Below the pieces are notes generated by a model. The model saw only the letters and a list, made by a program, of their open reading frames with translations. It made no database searches and was not told where the DNA came from. 64,000 bases of DNA, taken from assembly GCF_001898175.1 (NCBI RefSeq), contig NZ_MKTH01000014.1, positions 186,850-250,849 of the forward strand. The letters run 5' to 3'. The translations under genes were made by a program, and so were the position numbers. The stretch is from Cellulomonas sp. 73-92. Its GTDB lineage: Bacteria > Actinomycetota > Actinomycetes > Actinomycetales > Cellulomonadaceae. Positions 9,015-17,491 of the stretch are shown piece by piece (within the stretch, counting starts at the first letter, position 1; each line of letters starts with the position of its first letter).

Positions 9015-10252
9015 TGGCCGGCGCCACGGGGACCAAGACCTTCGAGTACGCGGTCCGGGACAAGTCCGGCAAGATCGTCAAGGGCCGCGTCGAGGCGAAC
9101 AACCAGGCGGCCGTCGCCGGCCGGCTGCGCGAGATGGGCCTGGCGGCCGTCTCCATCAACGAGGTGAGCAACACCGGCCTCAGCCGGGACATCTCGATCC
9201 CCGGGTTCGGCGGCGACAAGGTCAAGATCAAGGACCTGGCCATCGCCTCCCGGCAGCTCGCGACGATGATCAACTCGGGCCTCTCGCTCATCCGGGCGCT
9301 GGCGATCCTCGCCGACCAGACCGAGTCCAAGGGGCTCGCGAAGGTGCTCGCCCAGGTCCGGAACGACGTGGAGACCGGGCAGTCCTTCTCGCAGTCGCTC
9401 GGCAAGCACCCGCTGGTCTTCCCGCCGCTCATGGTGAACATGGTCCGGGCGGGCGAGGTCGGCGGCTTCCTCGACGAGGTGCTGCTGTCGGTGGCGACGA
9501 ACTTCGAGAAGGAGGTCAAGCTCCGCGGCAAGATCAAGTCCGCGATGACCTACCCGACGATCATCTTCATCTTCGCGATGCTCGCCATGATCGGGATGCT
9601 CCTGTTCATCGTCCCGATCTTCGCGAACATGTTCTCGCAGCTCGGTGGCAAGCTTCCGCCGCTGACGCAGTTCCTGGTGTTCCTCTCGAGCGCGCTCAAG
9701 ATCGGGATCGGCCCGCTGGTCGTGGCGATCATCGTCTTCGCGATCTGGTGGGGCCGGCACAAGAACGACGCCGCGGTGCGGGAGAAGGTCGACCCGTTCA
9801 AGCTGAAGGTGCCCGTTTTCGGGCCTTTGTGGAAGAAGATCGCGGTCTCCCGTTTCACCCGAAACTTCGGGACCATGATCAAGTCGGGCGTCCCGATCCT
9901 CCAGGCGCTCGACATCGTCGGGGAGACGAGCGGCAACATCGTCGTCGAGCACGCCGCCAAGTCCGTGCAGGACTCGGTGCGCCGGGGCGAGTCGCTGGCC
10001 GGGCCGCTGTCGCAGCACCCGGTGTTCCCACCGATGGTGGTGCAGATGATGGCCGTCGGCGAGGACACCGGCGCCCTCGACACCATGCTGAGCAAGGTGG
10101 CGGACTTCTACGACGACGAGGTCGAGTCCACCACCGAGCAGCTCACCAGCCTCATCGAGCCGATCATGATCGTCATCGTCGGCGGCATCATCGGCTTCAT
10201 CGTCATCGGCCTGTACATGCCGATCTTCAGCATCTTCAACGTCATCCAGTGA
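9014..10252 (+). CDS. pilC: Type IV pilus inner-membrane platform protein PilC
   Basis: Polytopic platform protein (GspF family) that couples PilB/PilT rotation to pilin insertion or extraction. 412 residues with two GspF domains, each with the pattern of a helical cytoplasmic part followed by membrane segments. Visible hallmarks are RQLATMINSGLSLIRALAIL in the first half, MTYPTIIFIFAMLAMIGMLL, and RNFGTMIKSGVPILQALDIV in the second half, ending in EPIMIVIVGGIIGFIVIGLY. The start ATG overlaps the pilT stop, so its synthesis is coupled to the retraction ATPase. Confidence 0.95.
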   Translation: MAGATGTKTFEYAVRDKSGKIVKGRVEANNQAAVAGRLREMGLAAVSINEVSNTGLSRDISIPGFGGDKVKIKDLAIASRQLATMINSGLSLIRALAILADQTESKGLAKVLAQVRNDVETGQSFSQSLGKHPLVFPPLMVNMVRAGEVGGFLDEVLLSVATNFEKEVKLRGKIKSAMTYPTIIFIFAMLAMIGMLLFIVPIFANMFSQLGGKLPPLTQFLVFLSSALKIGIGPLVVAIIVFAIWWGRHKNDAAVREKVDPFKLKVPVFGPLWKKIAVSRFTRNFGTMIKSGVPILQALDIVGETSGNIVVEHAAKSVQDSVRRGESLAGPLSQHPVFPPMVVQMMAVGEDTGALDTMLSKVADFYDDEVESTTEQLTSLIEPIMIVIVGGIIGFIVIGLYMPIFSIFNVIQ

Positions 10253-10310
10253 GGCCCTTCGGCGCCCCTTCGGCCGTCCGGGTGAATGTCGACGAAACGG
10301 ACCCAACGGA

Positions 10311-10338
10311 CTCAAGTGCCCGGCCCCCGGCGACGATA
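10311..10338 (+). promoter_or_regulatory. Sigma-28/WhiG-like promoter of the major pilin
   Basis: CTCAAGT at 10311-10317, 15-nt spacer, ACGATA at 10333-10338. It lies in the 182-bp gap between pilC and the first pilin gene and leaves a leader of nearly 100 nt. The -10 box differs from CCGATA by one base. Confidence 0.65.
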
Positions 10339-10434
10339 CCCGGAATGCACGTCAGCACCACCAGCAAGACCTGAGCCGGCCACCGCGGCCGGATGCAGCA
10401 GGAAAAGACCCTCCCGACTCAACGGAGACTGGAC

Positions 10435-10884
10435 ATGATCGCTCGCATCCACAAGTCGATGCAGGAGAAGGACGAGGGCTTCACCCTCATCGAGCTCCTC
10501 GTCGTCATGATCATCATCGGCATCCTCGCGGCCATCGCGATCCCGATCTTCCTCAACCAGCGCAAGAAGGCGAACGACACCGCCGGCACGTCGGACGTCT
10601 CGACGCTCGGCAAGGAGGTCGCCACCTACTACGTGGACGCCACCGCGGTGCTCCCTGACGCGACCGGCGTCGCGATCGTCTCCAACCGCTACCAGGTGAA
10701 CAGCGTCGACGTCGGCGCCGAGTCCAAGAACGTCACCGGCGTGGTGCTCAAGACCACCGACACCAGCTCGGTGCAGGCGGCCTCGACCTCGTGGTGCGTG
10801 CAGGTCAACTACACCGGCGGAACGCGTTCGATCGTCAAGTACTCGGCTCAGAACGGCCTCGTGGCCGACGGGACCGGTTGCTGA
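10435..10884 (+). CDS. pilA: Type IV pilin (probable major subunit)
   Basis: Structural subunit of the pilus. The short basic leader MIARIHKSMQEKDEG is followed by the prepilin peptidase site and the mature start FTLIELLVVMIIIGILAA, with the conserved Glu5. The hydrophobic helix is followed by a small ectodomain containing two Cys (in SWCVQV and the C-terminal GTGC) that could close a terminal disulfide loop. Mature length is about 134 residues. The ATG at 10435 is preferred over the in-frame ATG at 10393 because GGAG lies 7 bp upstream and it yields a normal 15-residue leader. A strong hairpin follows the gene. Confidence 0.93.
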   Translation: MIARIHKSMQEKDEGFTLIELLVVMIIIGILAAIAIPIFLNQRKKANDTAGTSDVSTLGKEVATYYVDATAVLPDATGVAIVSNRYQVNSVDVGAESKNVTGVVLKTTDTSSVQAASTSWCVQVNYTGGTRSIVKYSAQNGLVADGTGC

Positions 10885-10901
10885 GGTAGGACGGACAGTC
10901 T

Positions 10902-10942
10902 CGCTGAGGGGGGTAGCCACACCGTGGCCGCCCCCCTCAGCG
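10902..10942 (+). terminator. Strong intercistronic hairpin between the two pilin genes
   Basis: CGCTGAGGGGGG pairs with CCCCCCTCAGCG (12 bp), and inside it GCCAC pairs with GTGGC around a 3-nt loop. There is no T-run. It lies between the major pilin stop and the second pilin start, so it may partly terminate transcription or protect the upstream mRNA 3' end, giving high major pilin and lower downstream expression. The function is inferred. Confidence 0.7.
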
Positions 10943-10968
10943 ATGGCACCGAGCAGGGGAGGGACACC

Positions 10969-11415
10969 GTGACGAGAGACAGGCGCCCGTCAGACCCGGG
11001 CGGCCCAGCGACGGGGGCAGACGGCTTCGCGCTCATCGAGCTGCTCGTGGTCATGATCATCGTCGCCGTCCTGGCGGCGATCGCCATCCCGATCTTCCTC
11101 TCCCAGCGCCAGAAGGCCGCGGAGACCGCCGCCAAGAGCGACGTCGCGAACGTCGGCCGCGAGGTCGTCTCCTACTACGTCGACGGCTCGCTCCCGCTGG
11201 TGGCATCGAGCGCCGGGGAGGTCTGGACGCTGACTGACACCGCCTCCGGGGGCTCGTACACCCAGACCGGTCGCCTGTCGCGCGGGGACAGCCTGACGGG
11301 CAGCGCTCAGAGCGCCACGGACTTCTGCTTGACCGTGGCCCCGACCATGCCCGGCGCCCGGACGGAGACCTGGAGCTTCAGCGTCAGCGGTCTCGTCGCC
11401 GGCGCGACCTGCTAG
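10969..11415 (+). CDS. Second type IV pilin (tandem paralogue of the major pilin)
   Basis: Prepilin with a 19-residue leader ending ATGADG, then FALIELLVVMIIVAVLAA; Glu5 is kept but Thr2 is Ala. The first 50 mature residues are nearly the same as in the upstream pilin (IPIFLSQRQKA and REVVSYYVDG against KEVATYYVD). The ectodomain also has two Cys, in DFCLTV and the terminal GATC. The GTG start at 10969 has AGGGGAGGG just upstream; an earlier in-frame GTG lies inside the hairpin and is unlikely. It could be a minor or alternative subunit. Its mRNA probably reads through the hairpin from the first pilin. Confidence 0.9.
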   Translation: MTRDRRPSDPGGPATGADGFALIELLVVMIIVAVLAAIAIPIFLSQRQKAAETAAKSDVANVGREVVSYYVDGSLPLVASSAGEVWTLTDTASGGSYTQTGRLSRGDSLTGSAQSATDFCLTVAPTMPGARTETWSFSVSGLVAGATC

Positions 11416-11460
11416 AAAGCCCGACTCGATGACCGACCCGCGGCAGTGAGAGGAGCCAAC

Positions 11461-13266
11461 GTGACGATGCGGATTCGTCGGGCGCTGGCACGGCGCGCCA
11501 GCGGTGACGCGGGCTTCACGCTGATCGAGGTCATCGTCGCGATGGTGATCACGGTCATGGTGATGACCGCCCTGGTGTACGGCGTGGTCGGGACCCTCAA
11601 GACCGTCGAGCAGGCCAAGCAGCGGCAAGCCGCCACCGCGCTGGCAACCCAGGAGCTCGAGCGCCTGCGCGCGTTGCCCTACGACACGGTGACGCTGGCC
11701 GCCGCCAGCTCGTCGCTCAAGACGCCGAACCCGTACGCCGCCACCGTCAGCGGGGTGAGCACGTTCACACCGCCCGCCGGACTGCTGACGACCGGTTCGG
11801 AGTCGCTCGTCGTCAACACCGTGTCGGGCCAGTGGGCCGACGTGTCGGTCGACCAGGTGACCTACCGCGTCTACGACTACGTCACGACCCCCGCACTGAC
11901 GGGTGGGAACCAGACCTACAACCTCACCGCGGTCGTCCACTGGTCGAGCTCCGTCTGGCCCGGCGGCCGGACGTCGCTGGAGCGGTCCACGACGTTCTCG
12001 CCGGCCGGCTGCCTCTCGACCGCCAACAGCCCCTTCGCCGCTCCCTGCCAGGCGTACGTCACCGCCCGCGCCGGCGAGGCCCTCAGCGGTGTGACGATCA
12101 GCGACATCAACGACTCGACGCAGCCGATCCTGGGCACCGACACGGACCAGCTGCTGCTCAACTTCTCGACGGCCTCGGCGACGTTCCAGGTGGAGCAGAC
12201 CGCCACCGGGGGAGCGAACGCGGTCACGACGTCCGCCCAGAGCAAGGGCGGCGCCTCCCCGGCGACCAGCGGGGGTGTGACGGCCAAGGCCGTGGTCGAC
12301 TCCGACCCGTCGTCGACCCCGAACCAGTCGGTCAGCGTGGTCACCCCGGCGCAGTCGTCGTCCTCGGTGTCCATCACGGGCTCGGGCGGCACGCTCGCCG
12401 TCACTCCGTCGACGAGCGACTCGGGCGGCGCGTCGGCCGCCATCGCGGCCGACGGCTCGACGTGCGTCGGTTCGACCGGCACCGCCCTGACGACGGGACC
12501 GTCCGGCCAGCTGCGGCCCTGCGCGTCGTCGAACCTGCGCGCGAGCGGCAGCCCGGCGACCGTGCAGTACATCTCGCCGCTGCTGAGCGCCAACCTGACC
12601 CTGGCCTCGTTCTCCGCGCAGGTGCAGCCGTCCCGGGCCGTCGCCGCCGTCCTCGGCACGTCCAACACCGGCGCGTGCGACGGGTCCGGGACACCGGTCG
12701 ACTGCGTCCACGCGTCGACCACCCGATCGCTGGGCACGGCCACCTTCGCCGCCGGCGGCTTCGTGTCCGCGCCGTCGGGATTCACCGGCGGGCTGTGGTC
12801 CGTGTCGAACCTCGCCGAGTCCGCCCGGGCCGAGGAGGGCGTGGGCAGCAAGGCGCCGATCTTCACCCGGACGGGCACGTTGAAGGTCTGGAACGGCACC
12901 GGTTACACGTCGGTGGACCTCTCCGGCTACGCCGGAGTGGCCGGCGGCCTGGTGCCGCCCACGCAGACATGGACGATCCCCACGACGTCGGTGCAGTACA
13001 GCCCCGCCATCACGCTCGTCTACCACGACTCGACCGTCACGGTGCAGCGCCCGGCGATCTCACGGACGCCCACGGCACGGACCGGCAACCCTGCGACCGA
13101 CTGCAAGGCGGCGGCGTGCGTGACCACGATCGACGGCTCGGCATCTGTGGTGGCGAGCGTGCAGGTGGACGTGCTCGTGAACGGCTCGCTCCTCACGTCG
13201 TTCGCGGTCGTCACCGATCTGGGCGGGCTGACCGCGAACGTCTCGTACAAGGCGGCCGCGGCATGA
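11461..13266 (+). CDS. Very large minor pilin-like protein (PilV-type N-terminus)
   Basis: A prepilin by its start: basic leader ending ASGDAG, then FTLIEVIVAMVITVMVMTAL with Glu5. Most minor pilins are 150-250 residues but this one is 601. The ectodomain beyond about residue 150 is rich in Ser, Thr, Gly, Ala and Val, with several Cys pairs, and looks like repeated beta-strand material (for example SVSVVTPAQSSSSVSITGS). I recognise no adhesin domain, but a tip or initiation-complex role is plausible. The GTG start at 11461 has AGGAG 5 bp upstream. It overlaps the next gene by ATGA. Confidence 0.85.
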   Translation: MTMRIRRALARRASGDAGFTLIEVIVAMVITVMVMTALVYGVVGTLKTVEQAKQRQAATALATQELERLRALPYDTVTLAAASSSLKTPNPYAATVSGVSTFTPPAGLLTTGSESLVVNTVSGQWADVSVDQVTYRVYDYVTTPALTGGNQTYNLTAVVHWSSSVWPGGRTSLERSTTFSPAGCLSTANSPFAAPCQAYVTARAGEALSGVTISDINDSTQPILGTDTDQLLLNFSTASATFQVEQTATGGANAVTTSAQSKGGASPATSGGVTAKAVVDSDPSSTPNQSVSVVTPAQSSSSVSITGSGGTLAVTPSTSDSGGASAAIAADGSTCVGSTGTALTTGPSGQLRPCASSNLRASGSPATVQYISPLLSANLTLASFSAQVQPSRAVAAVLGTSNTGACDGSGTPVDCVHASTTRSLGTATFAAGGFVSAPSGFTGGLWSVSNLAESARAEEGVGSKAPIFTRTGTLKVWNGTGYTSVDLSGYAGVAGGLVPPTQTWTIPTTSVQYSPAITLVYHDSTVTVQRPAISRTPTARTGNPATDCKAAACVTTIDGSASVVASVQVDVLVNGSLLTSFAVVTDLGGLTANVSYKAAAA

Positions 13267-13922
13267 TGCGCCGCTGGCTGCGACGCCGGCTCGCGCGGCG
13301 TCCGGACGACGGCCTCTCGCTCGCCGAGATGCTGGTCGCGATGATGGTGTTCGCGATGGCGATGGCGATGATCACCGGAGCGCTGATCGCCACGCTGCAC
13401 GTCACCAAGGGCGCCCAGTCGGCGTCCGACGCCGAGTTCGAGGCACGCCAAGCCCTGGCCATCATCGACCGGCAGGTGCGCTCGGGGAACGTGCTGTTCA
13501 GCCCGGCCGACGAGGTGACCTACCTGTCGTCGTGCCACGACCTGGGCGGCAACAGCGGCGACTGCATGCGGATCTACACGCAGTCGAACGGCGACGAGAA
13601 GTGCGTCCAGTGGCAGCTGGTACCCGACCCGTCGGCGGTCGGCACGTACCAGCTCCAGATGCGGTCGTGGACGAGCGACTGGCAGTCCTCGGGGAAGGTC
13701 ACGGCCTGGGCCGTGAACGCGCGAGGGCTCCTGCTGTCGGGATCGCCTTTCACCCTCGACGTCGGCAATGCCGGCCTCTACGGTGAACGACTGCTGAAGG
13801 TGCACCTGGTCTCGAAGAACGTGGCCAACGGGCACAACGTGACGATCGACGCCTCGATCTCGGGGCGGAACACGACGTACGGCTACTCCGGCAGCCAGTG
13901 CCTGCCGGTTCCTCCAGGGTGA
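13263..13922 (+). CDS. Minor pilin-like protein (PilW-type)
   Basis: Predicted minor pseudopilin of the T4P initiation complex. The N-terminus has many arginines and ends RPDDG, followed by LSLAEMLVAMMVFAMAMAMI with Glu5 and a hydrophobic helix; this is a prepilin cleavage site with Leu at +1. The 219-residue length fits PilW-like proteins, including the typical early segment EFEARQALAIIDRQVRSG. Two Cys occur in SSCHDLGGNSGDC and one more pair further on. It starts in the ATGA overlap with the large PilV-like gene, so the two are probably made in fixed ratio. Confidence 0.87.
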   Translation: MMRRWLRRRLARRPDDGLSLAEMLVAMMVFAMAMAMITGALIATLHVTKGAQSASDAEFEARQALAIIDRQVRSGNVLFSPADEVTYLSSCHDLGGNSGDCMRIYTQSNGDEKCVQWQLVPDPSAVGTYQLQMRSWTSDWQSSGKVTAWAVNARGLLLSGSPFTLDVGNAGLYGERLLKVHLVSKNVANGHNVTIDASISGRNTTYGYSGSQCLPVPPG

Positions 13923-13933
13923 GAGGCACGGAG

Positions 13934-15499
13934 ATGGGTTCTCTCAGGAGACGGCTGGGTCTGGTCACGGGGACGCGCGACTCCGGGATCGCGATCGTCG
14001 CGGCGATGGCGGTGGTGATGCTCGCCGCCGTCCTCGTCGTCGTCGCCGTGTCCGTGGCGATGTCGGCCGCCGGCCAGACCGGGCAGGACCGACAGCGCTC
14101 GTCCGGTGTCGCCACGGCCGAGGCCCAGGTCGACACCGTGACGGCACAGATCCAGTCGGCGGCGCCTGCTGCCCTCGTGTCCATCTGCGGGGCGAACTCG
14201 AGCTCGACGCGGGTCGGGGCCGACACGTTCGCCCTGACCACGACGGTGACCTTCTACAACGCGGCCGGTCAGGAGATCGCCGGCCCCGACGTCGCCTGCA
14301 GCGGCATCGCGACGACGCCCGCGACGACGGCGAGGATCGTCGTCAACGCCGTCTCCAGCAAGCTGGCTGGGCAGCTGCCCGCGCAGCGGACGGTCGTCTC
14401 GGAGCTCAAGCTGACGCCGTCGTACGCCATCGGCCTGGACAAGGCGATCTTCTCGAACTCCAGCCTGACGATGTCGAACAAGACGGTGCTGAAGTCGGGA
14501 TCCGGCAAGCCGGACGCCGACATCTACACCAACTCCGACTTCCAGTGCCAGAACAACGAGGAGTTCCACGGCTCGATCTACGCCCAGGGCTCCATCACCA
14601 TGACCAACACGTGCACGGTGTACGTCGACGCGTGGGCGAGGAACAACGTCTCGTTCACCAACCCGGGCGTGTCCGTCGCCGGCCGCGTGCTGTCGTCAAG
14701 GGGGAACGTCTCCCTGGACAAGGCGTCCGTCGGGCAGCAGGCCCGCGCGAAGGGGACCGTCACGGGCAACACCTGCTCCACCGCGGGCAAGTGCTTCCCC
14801 GGCTCGACGCTCGACGACCCGCCGACCGTGAGCTTCCCGCAGTTCATCTGGGACTCGACCGCCCAGAGCCAGTGGGTGGCCGCCGGCTACACCAACATCG
14901 TCGTCCTGCCGCAGAGCGGCTACCAGTGCGGCAACTACGGGGGTTCCGGCCCGCTCAACGGCAAGGTCGACGGCGGCGGCAAGTGGCTGTACGACCACGC
15001 CGCCACACTGCCGGCGAACACGGTGCTCATCGTCAACTGCCCGAGCGACAAGGTGACGCTCCAAGGGATCGACATCTCCCTGAACAAGAACCTGCTCATC
15101 CTGTCGCGCGCCGGGATCTCGTTCTCGAACAAGACGACCATCAGCTCGGTCACCGGCACCGGGACGCCGAGCAACCCCAACCTGCTGTACTTCGTCCAGC
15201 CCTACGCCGCCACCACCCCGGCCTCGTGGACCTACAGCTGCCAGGGCGACGGCATCAGCCTGGACAACCAGGTGACCGTGGACAACACGGTCAACACCCT
15301 CTTCTACTCGCCGTGCCCCATCCGCAAGGCCAACCTCTCCGCGATCGTCGGGCAGGTGTACGGCGGCTCGACGGTCTCGGTGGACAACCAGCTCGACATG
15401 ACCTACTACCCGCTGCCGGTCTGGGGCGGGATCGCGGCAACGAGCAACACCGTGAAGTCCTACTCCGTCGACGTCATGTACAAGCGCGAAGGGGCCTGA
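13934..15499 (+). CDS. PilX-like pilus-associated protein with long repetitive ectodomain
   Basis: 521 residues. The N-terminus TGTRDSGIAIVAAMAVVML then hydrophobic residues resembles PilX N-terminal segments, with a possible cleavage after the Gly but no Glu5. The body has runs of short alternating strands (SIYAQGSITMTN, ARNNVSFTNPGVSVAG, SRGNVSLDKASVG) like a right-handed beta-helix, as in the DUF7305 family seen in such loci. ATG 13934 is chosen because GAGAGG lies 7 bp upstream; the in-frame GTG at 13919, overlapping the previous stop, is an alternative. It sits among the minor pilins and is probably part of the same tip complex. Confidence 0.8.
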   Translation: MGSLRRRLGLVTGTRDSGIAIVAAMAVVMLAAVLVVVAVSVAMSAAGQTGQDRQRSSGVATAEAQVDTVTAQIQSAAPAALVSICGANSSSTRVGADTFALTTTVTFYNAAGQEIAGPDVACSGIATTPATTARIVVNAVSSKLAGQLPAQRTVVSELKLTPSYAIGLDKAIFSNSSLTMSNKTVLKSGSGKPDADIYTNSDFQCQNNEEFHGSIYAQGSITMTNTCTVYVDAWARNNVSFTNPGVSVAGRVLSSRGNVSLDKASVGQQARAKGTVTGNTCSTAGKCFPGSTLDDPPTVSFPQFIWDSTAQSQWVAAGYTNIVVLPQSGYQCGNYGGSGPLNGKVDGGGKWLYDHAATLPANTVLIVNCPSDKVTLQGIDISLNKNLLILSRAGISFSNKTTISSVTGTGTPSNPNLLYFVQPYAATTPASWTYSCQGDGISLDNQVTVDNTVNTLFYSPCPIRKANLSAIVGQVYGGSTVSVDNQLDMTYYPLPVWGGIAATSNTVKSYSVDVMYKREGA

Positions 15500-15506
15500 C
15501 CGGCCG

Positions 15507-16316
15507 GTGGAGATGCTCCTCGCCGACGGCGGCCGGGCGTTCGTCGTCCCGGCCGCCGCTCTTGTCGGCCTGCTGATCGGCTCGTTCCTCAACGTCGTCG
15601 TGTGGCGCGTGCCGCGCGGCGAGTCGATCGTCTCGCCGCCGAGCGCGTGCCCGCGCTGCGGACACCCGATCCGTGCCTACGACAACGTGCCCGTCGTCTC
15701 CTGGCTCGTGCTGCGGGGGCGATGCCGCGACTGCGGCGCCCCGATCTCCCGACGCTATCCCCTCGTCGAGGGCGCCACCGGCGTGCTGTTCGCCCTGGCA
15801 GCGGCCTGGACCGGGGCGTCCTGGGTGCTGCCGGCTCTGCTGTACCTGGTCGCGATCGGGATCGCCCTGGCGCTGGTCGACCTCGACGTCCACCGGCTGC
15901 CCGACGCGATCGTCCTGCCGTCGTACCCCGTCGCGGCCGCGCTCCTCACGCTGGCGTCGTGGAACCCTGGCGGCGCGTCCCACTGGGGCTCGCTGCTGCG
16001 TGCCGTCATCGGGTCGGTCGTGCTGCTCGCGGCGTACCTCCTCATGGCGCTCATCTACCCGGCTGGGATGGGCTTCGGTGACGTGAAGCTCGCCGGCGTG
16101 CTGGGTCTGTACCTCGGCTGGTTCGGCTGGTGGCCGGTCGCCGTCGGCTTCTTCGCCCCGTTCTTCCTCGGCGGCCTCTTCGCGCTCGGGCTCGTCGCGG
16201 CCCGCCGCGCCGGCCGCAAGAGCGGCGTGCCGTTCGGTCCGTGGATGATCCTCGGCACGTGGGTGGGGATCGCCGCGGGAGAGCTGATCGGCCACTGGTA
16301 CCTCGGCCTCCTGTGA
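15507..16316 (+). CDS. pilD: Prepilin leader peptidase / N-methyltransferase
   Basis: Membrane aspartyl protease that cuts prepilin leaders at Gly and methylates the new N-terminus. The N-terminal methylase part shows LIGSFLNVVVWRVPRGES and two CxxC pairs, CPRC near residue 48 and CRDC near 73. The peptidase aspartates are in VDLDVHRLPDAI near 123 and in the GFGDVKLAG motif near 188. About eight hydrophobic segments fit the A24A family, and 269 residues is normal. The GTG start is 7 bp after the PilX-like stop; an ATG two codons later is also possible. It processes the pilins encoded just upstream. Confidence 0.95.
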   Translation: MEMLLADGGRAFVVPAAALVGLLIGSFLNVVVWRVPRGESIVSPPSACPRCGHPIRAYDNVPVVSWLVLRGRCRDCGAPISRRYPLVEGATGVLFALAAAWTGASWVLPALLYLVAIGIALALVDLDVHRLPDAIVLPSYPVAAALLTLASWNPGGASHWGSLLRAVIGSVVLLAAYLLMALIYPAGMGFGDVKLAGVLGLYLGWFGWWPVAVGFFAPFFLGGLFALGLVAARRAGRKSGVPFGPWMILGTWVGIAAGELIGHWYLGLL

Positions 16317-16361
16317 GGCGGGCGAAGGCCCCGTCAGCGGGCCCCTGCACCCCCGGAACTG

Positions 16362-16389
16362 CTCAAGTCGATCCTTTCGGACACCGATA
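16362..16389 (+). promoter_or_regulatory. Sigma-28/WhiG-like promoter of pilM
   Basis: CTCAAGT at 16362-16368, 15-nt spacer, CCGATA at 16384-16389, 37 bp before the pilM GTG. This is the best match of the set to the sigma-28 type -10 box. It would drive pilM-pilN-pilO separately from the pilin operon. Confidence 0.72.
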
Positions 16390-16426
16390 GGTCGGAAGGA
16401 CATCCCATCGGAGGAAAGGATCCGGC

Positions 16427-17491
16427 GTGGCCAGCTCACGCGTGATCGGGCTCGACATCGGGTCCTCGGCGGTGCGCGCCGCCGAGCTCGAGTTCGGCGG
16501 CGGCGCCCGGTCGGGCAAGTCCGCCCCCACCCTCGTCCGGGTCGGTGAGGTCGCGCTGCCCCTGGGTGCCGTCCGCGACGGCGAGGTGGTCCAGCCGACC
16601 ACCGTCTCGCAGGCCCTGAGGCAGCTCTGGTCGCGCGCCAAGTTCGAGTCCAAGGACGTCATCATCGGCGTCGGCAACCAGCGGGTGCTCGTCCGCGACC
16701 TCGACCTGCCGGCGATGCCACTGGCACAGCTGAAGTCGTCCCTGCCGTTCCAGGTGGGGGACATGCTGCCGATGTCCGCCGACGAGGCGCTCCTCGACTA
16801 CTACCCGATCGGCGAGGTCGACGGGCCCCAAGGTCGGATGGTGCGCGGCATGCTCGTCGCGGCGCAGCGTGACACGGTGACGTCCAACGTCCTGGCGGTC
16901 GAAGGCGCCGGGCTGCGCCCCGTCATGGTGGACCTCAACGGGTTCGCTCTCCTGCGTGCGCTGGCGCGCGGGGAGTTCGCGGAGCCGACGACGGCGTTCG
17001 TCGACGTCGGTGCGACGATCACCACGGTCGTCATCGCCGCCGGCGGCGTACCGCGGCTCGTCCGGTCGCTGCCGAGCGGCGGCCAGCACGTGACGGCTGC
17101 CGTGGCCAGCGCCCTCAACGTCGCCGTGCCGGAGGCGGAGAACCTCAAGCGCGAGATCGGCGTCGGGTTCAGCGTCCCGCCGGATCGCCAGCCAGCGGCA
17201 GAGGCGATCGGGGCCGTCGTCCGCACACTCGTCGAGAGCGTGCGCAACACCTTCGTCTACTACCAGAGCAACTCTCCTGGCGCGACGATCGACGTGCTGG
17301 TCCTCACCGGCGGTGGTGCCCATCTGCCGGGGCTCGGCCAGTACATGTCGAGCGCGACGCGCCTGCCGGCGACCCTCGGCAACCCGATCGCCACGTTGCG
17401 GCAGGGCAAGTCCGCCGCGCGCGACGTCCCACCGGGCCGGGAGTCGTTGCTTGCACTCTCGATCGGGCTCGCGTACGGGGTGGCAGCATGA
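16427..17491 (+). CDS. pilM: Type IV pilus assembly protein PilM
   Basis: Actin-like cytoplasmic protein that forms the PilM-N-O alignment complex linking the motor to the platform. The ATPase fold start is SRVIGLDIGSSAVRAAELEF, with the second phosphate loop FVDVGATITTVVIAAGG and the third VLTGGGAHLPGLGQYM. The conserved DLDLPAMPLAQLKSSLPFQV block and DYYPIGEVDG are typical. The GTG start has GGAGG upstream (16410 area). 354 residues is the family norm. It overlaps pilN by ATGA. Confidence 0.94.
   Translation: MASSRVIGLDIGSSAVRAAELEFGGGARSGKSAPTLVRVGEVALPLGAVRDGEVVQPTTVSQALRQLWSRAKFESKDVIIGVGNQRVLVRDLDLPAMPLAQLKSSLPFQVGDMLPMSADEALLDYYPIGEVDGPQGRMVRGMLVAAQRDTVTSNVLAVEGAGLRPVMVDLNGFALLRALARGEFAEPTTAFVDVGATITTVVIAAGGVPRLVRSLPSGGQHVTAAVASALNVAVPEAENLKREIGVGFSVPPDRQPAAEAIGAVVRTLVESVRNTFVYYQSNSPGATIDVLVLTGGGAHLPGLGQYMSSATRLPATLGNPIATLRQGKSAARDVPPGRESLLALSIGLAYGVAA

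Noticed and set aside
10393..10434. An earlier in-frame ATG for the major pilin at 10393
   Set aside because: It would give an over-long leader and has no ribosome site, while ATG 10435 has GGAG at the right distance.
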